A DNA stretch of 64,000 nucleotides from CAZCPB01 sp044223975 (GTDB lineage: Bacteria; Planctomycetota; Phycisphaerae; Phycisphaerales; UBA1924), in contig JBGALI010000005.1 of the NCBI GenBank assembly GCA_044223975.1, positions 1 to 64,000 on the forward strand. Reading direction: 5' to 3'. The notes beneath the pieces were generated by a model. It was not told where the DNA came from, ran no database searches, and was given only the letters and a program-made list of their open reading frames with translations. The position numbers and the translations under genes were made by a program. Below, piece after piece: positions 14,532 to 23,400 of the stretch (its first letter is position 1; the number at the start of each line of letters is the position of its first letter).

Positions 14532-15746
14532 ATGTTCAGCCCCATCGAAGACATCCTCGCCGACCTCCGCGCCGGGCGCATGGTCGTCCTGACCGACGAT
14601 GAGAACCGCGAGAACGAGGGCGACCTCGTCCTGCCCGCGCAGTTCGTCACACCCGAGGCGATCACGTTCATGCTCTCGGTGGCGCGCGGGTACCTGTGCC
14701 TCTCGCTCACCAGCCAGGACTGCGACCGGCTCGACCTGCACCCGCAGAGCGCGGTCAACACCACGCAGCGCGGCACGGCGTTCACGGTCTCGATCGACGG
14801 GCACCCGCGCCACGGGTTCACGACCGGTGTCTCGGCGCGCGAGCGGGCCAAGTGCATCCAGATGCTCATCGACCCGCGGTCCACGCCCGCGGACTTCGTG
14901 CGGCCCGGGCACATCAACCCGCTGCGCTCGCGCGACGGGGGCACGCTGGTGCGCACGGGCCAGACCGAAGGGTCGCTGGACCTGTGCCGCCTGGCGGGCC
15001 TGTACCCCGGCGCGTGCATCATCGAGATCATGCGCGACGACGGCGAGATGGCCCGCCTGCCGGACCTCAAGAAGCTGTGCATGGCGCACGGGCTCAAGAT
15101 CTGCTCGGTGGCGCAGATCATCCAGCACCGGCTGGCGCGCGAGTCGCTGGTGCGGAGGATGGCGCCCGCGGAGGGGCAGCCGCTGCGGACGCGCCACGGC
15201 ACATTCAACCTGATCGCGTACGAAAGCCTGGTGGACCCGCTGCCGCACCTGGCGCTGACGGTGGGGGATGTCGGGCGTGTTTCGGCCGCCGCGAGTTCCA
15301 CGACCATCGGCGCGGAACGGCCGACGCTGGTGCGCATGCACCGGCGCGGCCTGCTGGGCGATGTGTTCGGGGACCTTGACTCCTCGCGCGACGGGGCGAC
15401 CTCCGACCTGCTGCACGCGGCGATGAAGGCAATCCAGAAGGAAGGACGCGGGGCGATCGTGTACCTCCGTCCCGAGGGGGTCGGCGATGCGCTCGACCAG
15501 CGGCTGCTGGCGATCCGGCGCGGCAGCTTCGGCTCGGGCGACGACTCCCCAGACCTCACCCACCCGCAGGGTCCCGGAGGAACTTCGATCCCGATGCCCC
15601 ATCGGGACTTTGGCATCGGCGGGCAGATTCTTCGAGACCTCGGCGTCTCGAAAATGCGCCTGCTCACCAACAGCACCACGGCGATGCCGGGGTTGGAGGC
15701 GTTCGGCCTCGAGATCGTGGAGCGTGTGCCGCTGGCGACCGGCTGA
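14532..15746 (+). CDS. ribB: RibBA: DHBP synthase with degenerate GTP cyclohydrolase II half
   Basis: The N-terminal ~205 residues are a complete 3,4-dihydroxy-2-butanone-4-phosphate synthase (riboflavin pathway): DDENRENEGDL (22-32) for substrate and metal, HGFTTGVSARERA, RPGHINPLRSRDGGTL and TGQTEGSLDLCRLAG. The C-terminal half keeps the fold of RibA (GLLGDVFGDL at 273-282, FGIGGQILRDLGVSKMRLLT at 360-379), but the zinc cysteines expected in the GDxxxS.RCDCG region are replaced (DLDSSRDGATS), and the catalytic Asp/Arg segment is altered. Cyclohydrolase activity is therefore unlikely; a scaffold or regulatory role is inferred. A separate RibA should exist elsewhere. No other rib gene is adjacent. 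Confidence 0.9.
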   Translation: MFSPIEDILADLRAGRMVVLTDDENRENEGDLVLPAQFVTPEAITFMLSVARGYLCLSLTSQDCDRLDLHPQSAVNTTQRGTAFTVSIDGHPRHGFTTGVSARERAKCIQMLIDPRSTPADFVRPGHINPLRSRDGGTLVRTGQTEGSLDLCRLAGLYPGACIIEIMRDDGEMARLPDLKKLCMAHGLKICSVAQIIQHRLARESLVRRMAPAEGQPLRTRHGTFNLIAYESLVDPLPHLALTVGDVGRVSAAASSTTIGAERPTLVRMHRRGLLGDVFGDLDSSRDGATSDLLHAAMKAIQKEGRGAIVYLRPEGVGDALDQRLLAIRRGSFGSGDDSPDLTHPQGPGGTSIPMPHRDFGIGGQILRDLGVSKMRLLTNSTTAMPGLEAFGLEIVERVPLATG

Positions 15747-15842
15747 CGGACCGATACGTGGTGGGAATCCATGTGCGGATACGCTGTCGGTGGGCGGTAA
15801 ATAGATGGGATGTTTGGGCCGTGATTGGTATTGTTGTGGAAC

Positions 15843-15870
15843 CGCGGTTGGTAGGGGCCGTCCAACCGCG
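15843..15870. repeat. perfect 9-bp inverted repeat
   Basis: CGCGGTTGG (15843-15851) and CCAACCGCG (15862-15870) form a perfect inverted repeat with a 10-base loop between ribBA and the DUF1579 gene. No T-tract follows, so it is either an operator-like palindrome or a weak transcript hairpin. No more can be said. Confidence 0.4.
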
Positions 15871-15920
15871 TGATCGCTGAACATGTCACAAGCCAAACGG
15901 CTTTCCAAGGAGTGTTTCAA

Positions 15921-16712
15921 ATGAAGGCGTCTATCGCGTTGACCGTTGTTGCCGCCGCGTGCCTCTCTGTGGGCGCGCTGGCCCAGAACGAGCAGAAGTC
16001 CGGTGTGACCCCCAAGTCGTTCAAGCTCCAGGATCAGCTAAAGGCGAATGAAGAAGCTAAGAAGGCGCAGGAAGCTACCCGGAAGGCGATCGAGAACGAC
16101 CCCGCCATGAAGAAGTGGGTCGAGTACTCAACGCCGGGCGAGCCACAGAAACGCATGGAGGCACTGGTCGGGCAGTGGGACGGAGAGGTCACCATGTGGA
16201 TGGCCCCCGGTGCGCCCGAGCAGACTTCCACGACCAAAGCCACGATCAAGATGGAACTGGGCGGGCGCTACCTCCGCGCCACCCACGAGGGCGTGTTCAT
16301 GGGCTTGCCCTTCAACGGCACCTCGGTGTGGGGCTACAACAACCTCCGCAAAGAGTACGAGAGCACTTGGATCGACAACATGGGCACGGGCATCATGTAC
16401 TCGACCGGCCAGTGCGACAGCACCGGGAAGGTGTTCACGTTCACCGGCGAGGCCGACGACTTCGACACCGGCAAGAAAGTCAAGGAGCGGAGCGTGACCA
16501 CGGTCGCGGGTGCCGACTCGTGGAAGATGGAGATGTTCCGGCCCGGCCCCGACGGCAAGGAATACAAGACGATGGAGATCAACTACCACCGCCTGGGCAC
16601 CGCGGCGGGCGGCGGACTGAAGCGCTCCGGGCAGGCCCCCGCGGCCGGCAAGAAAGACCCGGTCAAGGACACCGACAAGCCGGCCACGCCGCAGCCCACT
16701 GCTCCGAAGTGA
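15921..16712 (+). CDS. exported DUF1579 family protein
   Basis: A 263-residue protein. MKASIALTVVAAACLSVGALA|QN is a clear Sec signal peptide. A short charged helix (DQLKANEEAKKAQEATRKAI) follows, then a DUF1579 domain: LVGQWDGEVTMWMAPGAPEQ, KMELGGRYLRATHEGVFMGL, VWGYNNLRKEYESTWIDNMG and the YSTGQCDSTGKVFTFTGEAD strand run, a lipocalin-like beta-barrel. The tail is Lys/Pro-rich and disordered. The ATG at 15921 follows AAGGAG. DUF1579 proteins are of unknown function, probably binding a small ligand in the periplasm. A strong terminator lies 30 bases after the stop. Confidence 0.86.
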   Translation: MKASIALTVVAAACLSVGALAQNEQKSGVTPKSFKLQDQLKANEEAKKAQEATRKAIENDPAMKKWVEYSTPGEPQKRMEALVGQWDGEVTMWMAPGAPEQTSTTKATIKMELGGRYLRATHEGVFMGLPFNGTSVWGYNNLRKEYESTWIDNMGTGIMYSTGQCDSTGKVFTFTGEADDFDTGKKVKERSVTTVAGADSWKMEMFRPGPDGKEYKTMEINYHRLGTAAGGGLKRSGQAPAAGKKDPVKDTDKPATPQPTAPK

Positions 16713-16741
16713 GCGGGGCTTCTCGATGTTTGCCACACCAG

Positions 16742-16773
16742 CGCGGCGCCCTTCCCCGGGCGCCGCGTTTTTT
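16742..16773 (+). terminator. rho-independent terminator after the DUF1579 gene
   Basis: A 10-bp perfect GC stem (16742-16751 with 16758-16767) and a six-base loop TTCCCC are followed at once by TTTTTT. It is placed 30 bases after the DUF1579 stop and before xylB, so it should end that transcript. Confidence 0.88.
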
Positions 16774-16840
16774 GTTGAGCGAGGACAACGGGGCGCCGCG
16801 CAGGCTGCTGGGACCGCCGCGATTCGCATAACCTGACCGC

Positions 16841-18409
16841 ATGCAACCGCTGCTTGTCGGGCTCGATCTGGGCACCTCGTCCGTCAAGGCGATCACCATC
16901 GACGTCGCCGGGCGGGTGGTCGCGAGCGCCTCACGCTCGTACCCCTTGAGCCGGCCGCGCCCGGGGTGGTCGGAGCAGGATCCCAAGGATTGGTGGGAGG
17001 CATCAGCGGCGGCGCTGGTCGAACTGGTAAACGGCGGCGTCGATCCCGCTCGCGTGGCGGGGATCGGGCTCAGCGGGCAGATGCACGGGCTGGTCCTTCT
17101 GGACGGGCGGGCGCGGGAGCGGCAGGCTTCGGACTGCGCAGCGCTGCGGCCGGCGATGCTGTGGAACGATCAGCGCACCGGCGCCCAGTGCGCCGCGATT
17201 GAGCGGGCGGCGGGCGGGCGGCGGAAGCTGGTGGAGATGGTGGGGAACGCGGCGCTGCCGGGGTTCACCCTGCCCAAGATCCTGTGGCTGCGCGAGCACG
17301 AGCCGGAGACCCTGAAGCGTGCCGCGCACGCGGTGCTTCCCAAGGACTTCGTTCGGCTGAAGCTGACGGGCGAACTGGCCACCGACGTGGGCGACGGGGC
17401 GGGGACGCTCCTGTTCGATGTCGATGCGCGCCGGTACAGCGCTCGCGCGCTCGAACTTTTTTCGATCAGCCCTTCGCTCTTTCCGGGCGCCGTCGAATCG
17501 GCGGTGGTGTGCGGCGGGCTTACGACTTTGGCGGCATCGCAGACCGGGCTCCGCGCCGGCACGCCGGTGGTCGCGGGCTCGGGGGACAACCAGGCGGGCG
17601 CGATCGGCGCGGGGGTGGTGAAGCCGGGCATGGTGCTGGCGACGCTCGGGACGAGCGGCGTCATCTACGCGCACGCGGAGCGGGCGTGGCGCGATCTCCC
17701 GCCCGGAGCGCCCGACGAACTGTGCGGCAGGCTGCACACGATGTGCGCCGCCGACGGCGATGCCAAGCGTGCCGGGTCGTGGTCGGTGACGGGGTGCATG
17801 CTCAGCGCGGCGGGGAGCCTGCAGTGGGCGCGGGACACGCTGTTCCCGGGCGAGTCGTTCGAGACACTCATCGATGAGGCATCGCGCATCTCCCCGGGTT
17901 GTGCCGGGCTGGTTTTCCTGCCGTATCTGACGGGCGAGCGCTGCCCGCACCCGGACCCCGATGCCCGCGGCGGGTGGATCGGGCTGACCTCGCGTCACAC
18001 ACGCGGGCACCTGGTGCGCGCCGTGCTCGAGGGCGTGACGTTTGCGATGGGACAGATTCTGGATCTGGTGCGCGGCGCGGGCGTGCCGGTCCAGCGCGTG
18101 CGGCTGGGCGGGGGCGGGGCAAAGTCGGAGCTGTGGCGCCAGATGCAGGCCGATGTGTACGGCGCGCCCGTGGCACTGACCAACACGGAGGAAGGACCGG
18201 CGCTGGGGGCGGCGCTTCTGGCCGGGGTGGGCGCCGGGGTGTGGCCGAGTGTGGAGCGCGCCTGCGCGGCAACGATCACCGAGACGCTGGTGGTGGCGCC
18301 TTCCGGCAACGCGGAGCGGTACGCGCCGGCGCGGAAGGTGTTTGAACGGCTGTACTCGGAGCTTCGCGGGTCCAATTCGGCGCTGGCGGAGGTCGACCGG
18401 GCATCGTGA
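16841..18409 (+). CDS. xylB: xylulokinase
   Basis: Phosphorylates D-xylulose to xylulose-5-phosphate in the cytoplasm, feeding the pentose phosphate pathway. The 522-residue protein has the FGGY kinase layout: first nucleotide-fold strand GLDLGTSSVKAI, substrate motif GLSGQMHGLVLLD, AMLWNDQRT, PGFTLPKILWLREHEPE, the ATP-site ATLGTSGVIY, PYLTGERCPHPDPDARGGW and the final GGGGAKSELWRQMQADVYG. The length is slightly above the usual ~485-500. No xylose isomerase, transporter or regulator is adjacent. XylB versus another FGGY pentulose kinase is judged from the GLSGQMHG and PYLTGER motifs, which are typical of xylulokinases. Confidence 0.92.
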   Translation: MQPLLVGLDLGTSSVKAITIDVAGRVVASASRSYPLSRPRPGWSEQDPKDWWEASAAALVELVNGGVDPARVAGIGLSGQMHGLVLLDGRARERQASDCAALRPAMLWNDQRTGAQCAAIERAAGGRRKLVEMVGNAALPGFTLPKILWLREHEPETLKRAAHAVLPKDFVRLKLTGELATDVGDGAGTLLFDVDARRYSARALELFSISPSLFPGAVESAVVCGGLTTLAASQTGLRAGTPVVAGSGDNQAGAIGAGVVKPGMVLATLGTSGVIYAHAERAWRDLPPGAPDELCGRLHTMCAADGDAKRAGSWSVTGCMLSAAGSLQWARDTLFPGESFETLIDEASRISPGCAGLVFLPYLTGERCPHPDPDARGGWIGLTSRHTRGHLVRAVLEGVTFAMGQILDLVRGAGVPVQRVRLGGGGAKSELWRQMQADVYGAPVALTNTEEGPALGAALLAGVGAGVWPSVERACAATITETLVVAPSGNAERYAPARKVFERLYSELRGSNSALAEVDRAS

Positions 18410-18481
18410 GGTCGGGAGCAGCGGGCACAACGCGGCCGACCCGCGATTCATAGAATGGTGACCACCAACCCGAGGGTCACC

Positions 18482-20524
18482 ATGCGCACCACACTCGCCT
18501 GCCTTTCCGTCGTTTCTCTGCTCACGCTCGCCGGGTCGCCGGCCTGCCTGCTCCACGCGGGCGAGGTTCCGGCTGCCGCGCAGCCGCAGGGCAGCGCCCG
18601 GGCCTCGCTCGAACGGTTCTTCAAGATCCGCGCCCCGGGCATGGTGACGCTGGCGCCCGACGGTTCGCTGTACGTGCGCGACTGGCCCGACGGGATCAAC
18701 CAGCTGTATCGCATCCCCAAGGAAGCGGTCGGCGTTCCGGGCGAGGCGCTGCCCAAGTCGGCGGTGCGCCTGACGGACTACAAGGACGGGCTCGCGGGCT
18801 ACTCGCTCTCTGAAGACGGCACCAAGGTGCTGCTGCAGTTTGCCTCCGGAGGCAACGAGAACTACCAGATCTCGCTGCTGGACCCCGCGGCCAACGGGGG
18901 CAAGGGCGCGATCACGCCGCTGCTCGCCAACCCTAAGGTGCAGTACGCGGTGAACGGCTGGCTGCGCGACGGCTCGGGCTTCCTGTTCACGGGCAACGAT
19001 GAAAGCCCCAACGACTTCTACATCTACCGCTGGGACTTTGCGGCCAACGGCGGAAAGGGCGCGGCAACGAAGATCCTGGGGCGCGAAGGAAGCTGGTCGT
19101 CGCACGGCGTCACGAACGACGCGTCGCGCTTCCTGGTGGCCCGCTACATCTCGGCGAGCCAGAGCGAGTGCTACGAGCTGACGCCGTCGGCCGGCGGCGC
19201 CCCGGCGCTGAAGGACATCTCGGTCCGCAACGACAAGGGCGAGCTCGCTTCGACCGAGATCATCGGGTACCTGCCCGGCGAGAAGAGCGTGCTGCTCAAG
19301 AGCGATGTGGAGAATGGGATCACGCGCCTGTTCGTGCGCGACCTGGCCACCGGCACGCTCTCCAAGCCGCTGCCGAATCTCGACAAAAACGAGGTGGATT
19401 CTGCCTCGATCAACCACGAGAAGGACCTCCTGGTGGTAGTCACCAACGAGGACGGGTACGGCGTGCTGCACGCGTACCAGCTGCCGACGTTCGAGGAGGC
19501 GGCCCTGGCGCCGATCGAGAAGGGCGTCGTGTCGGTCTCGGACCTGCAGGGCCGGACGATCGTGTACTCGCTGAGCAACGCGCGGACGCCGGGGGTGTGC
19601 TACTCGTACACCGTGCCCGACCCCAAGGGCGCCAAGGACGCCGTGAGCGCGACGATGCTGCTGCAGAAGCCCAAGCAGGCGCACCAGGTGACGTTTGCGG
19701 ACACGCAGGGCTTGGAGCTGGACAAGCTGCCCCTGCCGATGCTCGTGAAGTACAAGAGCTTCGACGGCGTCGAGATCCCGTCATTCCTGTGGCTGCCGCC
19801 GGGCTACTCGAAGGCGTCGGGAAAGACGATCCCGTTCGTGGTGAACTACCACGGCGGGCCCGAGGGGCAGTTCCGCCCGAGCTTTGATCGCACGACGGAA
19901 TACCTCACGACGCGCGGCTACGGCGTGCTGCAGCCCAACGTGCGTGGCTCGACGGGGTACGGGCGCGACTTCCTCATGATGGACGACTACAAGAAGCGCT
20001 GGGATAGCGTCAAGGACGGTGTCGAAGGGGCGCGGTGGCTCATCAAGGAGGGCTATGCCGCGCCGGGCAAGATCGCGACGTACGGCGGCAGCTACGGCGG
20101 CTTCATGTCGGTGGCGTGCCTCGTCGAGGACGGCTCGAGCGACAAGCCCGTCTTCGGCGCCGGGATCGACGTCGTCGGCATCGTGAACATGAAGACGTTC
20201 CTGGAGCAGACTTCGGGCTACCGCCGCAAGCTCCGCGAGGTCGAGTACGGCCCGCTCACCGACCCCGAGTTCCTGAAGAGCGTGTCGTCGCTCGAGAAGA
20301 TCGACAAGATCAAGGTGCCGATGTTCATCGCCCACGGCCTGAACGACCCGCGCGTGCCGGTGGGCGAGGCGATGCAGCTGGCGGTCGGCCTGCAGGAACG
20401 CGGCTACGACCCCGAGCTGTTCTTCGCGCCCGACGAAGGGCACGGCTTCCAGAAGCTGCGGAACCGGCTGATCTTCGCGGAGCGGATGGTGCGGTTCCTG
20501 GACAAGAACATCAAGGGGAACTGA
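18482..20524 (+). CDS. exported S9 family prolyl oligopeptidase-like peptidase
   Basis: A 680-residue secreted peptidase. The signal peptide is MRTTLACLSVVSLLTLAG ... LHAGE; the ATG at 18482 follows GAGGG, better than an ATG nine codons earlier. Residues ~40-400 form a beta-propeller. The C-terminal alpha/beta-hydrolase carries the triad Ser537 (YGGSYGGFMS), Asp622 (HGLNDPRVPV) and His654 (DEGHGF). NYHGGPEGQF supplies the oxyanion region. Enzymes of this type (dipeptidyl/acylaminoacyl peptidases) cut short peptides in the periplasm. It lies 70 bases after xylB without evident functional connection. Confidence 0.92.
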   Translation: MRTTLACLSVVSLLTLAGSPACLLHAGEVPAAAQPQGSARASLERFFKIRAPGMVTLAPDGSLYVRDWPDGINQLYRIPKEAVGVPGEALPKSAVRLTDYKDGLAGYSLSEDGTKVLLQFASGGNENYQISLLDPAANGGKGAITPLLANPKVQYAVNGWLRDGSGFLFTGNDESPNDFYIYRWDFAANGGKGAATKILGREGSWSSHGVTNDASRFLVARYISASQSECYELTPSAGGAPALKDISVRNDKGELASTEIIGYLPGEKSVLLKSDVENGITRLFVRDLATGTLSKPLPNLDKNEVDSASINHEKDLLVVVTNEDGYGVLHAYQLPTFEEAALAPIEKGVVSVSDLQGRTIVYSLSNARTPGVCYSYTVPDPKGAKDAVSATMLLQKPKQAHQVTFADTQGLELDKLPLPMLVKYKSFDGVEIPSFLWLPPGYSKASGKTIPFVVNYHGGPEGQFRPSFDRTTEYLTTRGYGVLQPNVRGSTGYGRDFLMMDDYKKRWDSVKDGVEGARWLIKEGYAAPGKIATYGGSYGGFMSVACLVEDGSSDKPVFGAGIDVVGIVNMKTFLEQTSGYRRKLREVEYGPLTDPEFLKSVSSLEKIDKIKVPMFIAHGLNDPRVPVGEAMQLAVGLQERGYDPELFFAPDEGHGFQKLRNRLIFAERMVRFLDKNIKGN

Positions 20525-20534
20525 AGAAGGGGTT

Positions 20535-20625
20535 TCTCGCCGAGGCGCGGAGAACGCGGTGGGGGGTCTATGAGCACAGATCCGAGCGCCTATTCCGGCT
20601 CTGCGCCCCCTGCGCCTCCGCGAGA
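20535..20625. repeat. inverted repeat pair A at the start of the GxxExxY gene
   Basis: The left arm (20535-20557, beginning TCTCGCCGAGGCGCGGAG) and right arm (20603-20625) match in inverted orientation at 18 of 23 positions. The right arm lies inside the first codons of the GxxExxY gene and encodes part of its Pro/Ala-rich leader. The left arm is a 22/23 direct copy of the left arm of pair B at 21016-21038. Confidence 0.6.
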
Positions 20626-21001
20626 GGCGCTGAACCGGATCACCGGGATCGTGCTCGATGCCGCGATCCAGATCCATCGCGAGCTCGGCCCCGGTTTGCT
20701 CGAATCGGTGTACGAAGCCGTGCTCGCCCACGAACTCCGCAAGCGCGGCGTGCACGTCGACACGCAGGTGCCCATCCCCGTCCAGCGTGACGGAGTGCGG
20801 CTGGAGATCGGCTTTCGAGCCGACCTCGTTGCCGATCGGGCGGTGGTCGTCGAGATCAAGAGCATCGAAGCGGTGGCGCCCGTTCACAAGAAGGTGCTTC
20901 TGACGTATCTGCGGCTCATGGACTTGCGGGTCGGCCTGCTCATCAACTTTGGAGTTGATGTTCTCAAGGACGGGGTAACGCGGATTGTGAATCAGTTCTG
21001 A
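20570..21001 (+). CDS. GxxExxY family protein
   Basis: A 143-residue protein of the GxxExxY (PD-(D/E)XK_3) family, a small restriction-nuclease-like fold of unknown role. The name motif is GLLESVY (Gly42, Glu45, Tyr48). Nuclease-core-like residues follow in IGFRADLVADRAVVVEIKS (Asp ... Glu-x-Lys). The C-terminal segment GLLINFGVDVLKDGVTRIVN is also standard for the family. The first ~20 residues (STDPSAYSGSAPPAPPREA) are outside the domain and partly encoded by a repeat arm, so a later start is possible. The gene is bracketed by inverted repeat pairs and by direct repeats, which suggests a cassette. Confidence 0.85.
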   Translation: MSTDPSAYSGSAPPAPPREALNRITGIVLDAAIQIHRELGPGLLESVYEAVLAHELRKRGVHVDTQVPIPVQRDGVRLEIGFRADLVADRAVVVEIKSIEAVAPVHKKVLLTYLRLMDLRVGLLINFGVDVLKDGVTRIVNQF

Positions 21002-21009
21002 GAGGGCGG

Positions 21010-21110
21010 GGAGGTTCTCGCGGAGGCGCGGAGAACGCAGCGGGGGATCAGACAGGAAGAATCAGCCTCTCGTCTTCCCTGCGCCCTCCGCGCCTCCGCG
21101 AGAAGCCTCC
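21010..21110. repeat. inverted repeat pair B after the GxxExxY gene
   Basis: The left arm (21010-21040, GGAGGTTCTCGCGGAGGCGC and on) and right arm (21079-21110) are almost perfect inverted copies: one inserted base and two substitutions over about 31 positions. They enclose 38 bases. The hairpin has no T-tract. With pair A it brackets the GxxExxY gene. Confidence 0.68.
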
Positions 21111-21187
21111 TGTTCTTTCCCGCATCCGCGCCGGGGCGCCGAAGCGTACAGTTCTGTTGATCCGTAAGGATCGAAAGGGGTGTACGC

Positions 21188-23383
21188 ATGTCTCCCTCCC
21201 CGCGCAGGCATGAACGCCCCTCGATGTTCGAAAGCCTGGAATCCCGCACGCTGTTGGCGGCCTTTGTGGGTGTACCGATCTCCGATGCGCCGGCGGACAT
21301 CACGGGGGCCAACGGGAATCACACCATCTTTTTCACATCGCCCCGCAGCCCTAGCTCCGGCGGAATCTCGACGCAACAGGTGCAGATCGATGGGCAGTGG
21401 CATCGCGTCGCCGACCTCCCGGGGTTCGGTCACAGCTCGTTGCTTTCCGCCGCGGACAACTCGGGGCGCCTTGCCGGGTTCACGCCCGGCTCGGGCGGTA
21501 CGGAGTGGTTCTTCGTGATCAACGGGGTTCGAACGACCCTGGCGGACTCGATTACCAGCTGGGTGGGCGTTGCCGGCGATCCGTCCAAGATGGCGGTTGA
21601 TGAGATCGCCGACAACGGCTGGTCCCTGCTCATTCAGGACTACCGCTCGACACCCGATCAGCGCACATGGACGTGGCGCCTTAAGGACGGCACGGCGACG
21701 TTTCTTGGAAAGTTCTCGGGCACGATCAACGATCTGGGCACCGTGCTCCCGCAGGACGCCGGGACACAGGACGAGATTCCTCGCGTGCTCTTCCTTGCCG
21801 ACGGCACACAGGTTCCGATCCCGGGTCTGGGCAACTACGCCGTGTTTGGCCTGGGAATCGTGCTGAGCGACGACAACACGCTGGCGTGGCTCGACAGCAA
21901 CGCGACCGGGATCGGGATGAAGACCTGGAAGAACGGAACGATCGATTATGTGCGCTTCTGGGATCCCGACCCCTACATCATGGGCGTCACGGTGTTTCGG
22001 GAGGCCATGGGCCTGAACACCGAGGGACGCTTCCTGGGCCGGGTCCGAATCGGTTCGAAGTACGGTGATGGCCCCCCGTCCTACTTCCTCTACGACCCCG
22101 CGGCGGGCGTCCACTACCTCACGGACATCAGCTGGGGGACCGGATTCTTCAGCCCCGCCTTTCACACCGATGCCGTTCGGCTCAGCAACGACAACACCAT
22201 CACGATGTCAAACGGGGTGCTCGCGCCCATCGGCGATGCGGAGCCGTGGCTCGCTCGCGACGGCACGCCGCTGACGGCCGGGGCGTCTGAAGGTCTCACC
22301 GTTTTTGGTGGTATCAACAAGTTTGGCGACGCGGTCGTGTTCACGCGCTCGGGGTCGCAATGGGACGGACATCGCGTCGTCGGCGAAGACCCCCTTCACC
22401 CGCCGGCCAGCCCGCAAACGGACATCAAGAGTGTGCTGGCCTACCTCGATCCGGTGGACGGTGCTGCGCAGGTTTTTGTCATCACCTCCACGAGGGTGCT
22501 TCGAGATCGTGTTCCTACCACGCGGGGCGATGCCGCGTACGTAACCGCGCTCTTCCTTAACACCGGGTGGACGTACCCGGTCGACCATACGACGCTCTTT
22601 GTCTCGACGGATCACCGGGTGCAGCTCGCCGGCACCGACGCCGACGGCGATCTCGTGCTTTTCTACGAGCGCGATCCCGATACGCCGGCACATACGGCGA
22701 CCTGGCGCTTCGCCAATCTCACTGCCGACCACCTCGAAGCGAACGGCAAGACCTTCGCTCCAGTCGCATCGGGCCTCACCGCGTTCGTCTCCCCGTGGGG
22801 CGCGATGCACATCGCCTACCTCGACAGCGCGGGCGACGTGCAGGTCGTCTGGTGGGCGCCGGGTCTGACGTACTGGACTACCGACAACCTCAGCCAGATC
22901 GCCGGTGCCGCGCCGCTGCACGGGTCGCTCACCTCGTACGTCACGGCGTGGAACGGGCTCAACGTCGCGGGCACCGATGCCGACGGCAACCTGGTCGCGT
23001 TGTGGTGGGTGCCGCAGTTCGGGTCGGTGTGGAAGTACGAGCGCTACGTTGGCGACGGCGCGGCAAAGCTCGGTGCAGGTTCGCTCACCTCGTTCGTCAC
23101 GCCGTGGGGATCGCTCAACGTGGTCGGGCTGGACGCAACGACGCGCGCGATCACCGTGTACTGGTGGACGCCCGCGACCAACGAGTGGCGGGTTGAGCCC
23201 ATCGCGGTCGCGGGTGGTGCTTCCAGCATCACCGCCCGATCGGCGCCCGTGGCCGCGACGCCCACGCCAGACGGCCTGCTGCAGATCTTCTTCACCGGCG
23301 AAGACCTGCACATGGACCGGCTGTACTGGACGCCCGGCGACGGCGCGGCATGGAACTTTGAGGATGTCAGCGCGGCGGTGTGA
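21188..23383 (+). CDS. LEPR-XLL-type secreted protein with propeller blades
   Basis: A 731-residue exported protein. The N-terminus has the motif MFESLESRTLLAAF, the planctomycete LEPR-XLL signal, after a short basic leader. The middle (60-400) holds HAF-like repeat segments (PGFGHSSLLSAADNSGRLAG, IADNGWSLLIQDYRS). The C-terminal third has about five blades of ~45 residues with the pattern TSYVTAWNGLNVAGTDADG and LVALWW, as in Trp-rich lectin propellers. These blades are homologous to those of the protein at 1581. AAAGGGG precedes the ATG. There is no dockerin module. Surface location and carbohydrate binding are inferences. Confidence 0.85.
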   Translation: MSPSPRRHERPSMFESLESRTLLAAFVGVPISDAPADITGANGNHTIFFTSPRSPSSGGISTQQVQIDGQWHRVADLPGFGHSSLLSAADNSGRLAGFTPGSGGTEWFFVINGVRTTLADSITSWVGVAGDPSKMAVDEIADNGWSLLIQDYRSTPDQRTWTWRLKDGTATFLGKFSGTINDLGTVLPQDAGTQDEIPRVLFLADGTQVPIPGLGNYAVFGLGIVLSDDNTLAWLDSNATGIGMKTWKNGTIDYVRFWDPDPYIMGVTVFREAMGLNTEGRFLGRVRIGSKYGDGPPSYFLYDPAAGVHYLTDISWGTGFFSPAFHTDAVRLSNDNTITMSNGVLAPIGDAEPWLARDGTPLTAGASEGLTVFGGINKFGDAVVFTRSGSQWDGHRVVGEDPLHPPASPQTDIKSVLAYLDPVDGAAQVFVITSTRVLRDRVPTTRGDAAYVTALFLNTGWTYPVDHTTLFVSTDHRVQLAGTDADGDLVLFYERDPDTPAHTATWRFANLTADHLEANGKTFAPVASGLTAFVSPWGAMHIAYLDSAGDVQVVWWAPGLTYWTTDNLSQIAGAAPLHGSLTSYVTAWNGLNVAGTDADGNLVALWWVPQFGSVWKYERYVGDGAAKLGAGSLTSFVTPWGSLNVVGLDATTRAITVYWWTPATNEWRVEPIAVAGGASSITARSAPVAATPTPDGLLQIFFTGEDLHMDRLYWTPGDGAAWNFEDVSAAV

Positions 23384-23400
23384 CGGCAGCGCCTGCGTGC

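Noticed and set aside
13853..15889. Extension of the second DUF433 gene into a 678-codon frame
   Set aside because: The upstream part is antisense to ribBA and has no domain; the ATGA overlap at 14101 gives a natural start.
17003..19684. 893-codon open frame on the minus strand opposite xylB and the S9 peptidase
   Set aside because: Its translation is Arg/His/Gln-rich without any family motif, and both opposite-strand genes are complete and recognisable. Long empty frames are expected in GC-rich DNA.
20535..21110. CRISPR-like reading of the repeated GC-rich arms
   Set aside because: The arms are few, in both orientations, unevenly spaced and around a coding gene; no cas gene is present.
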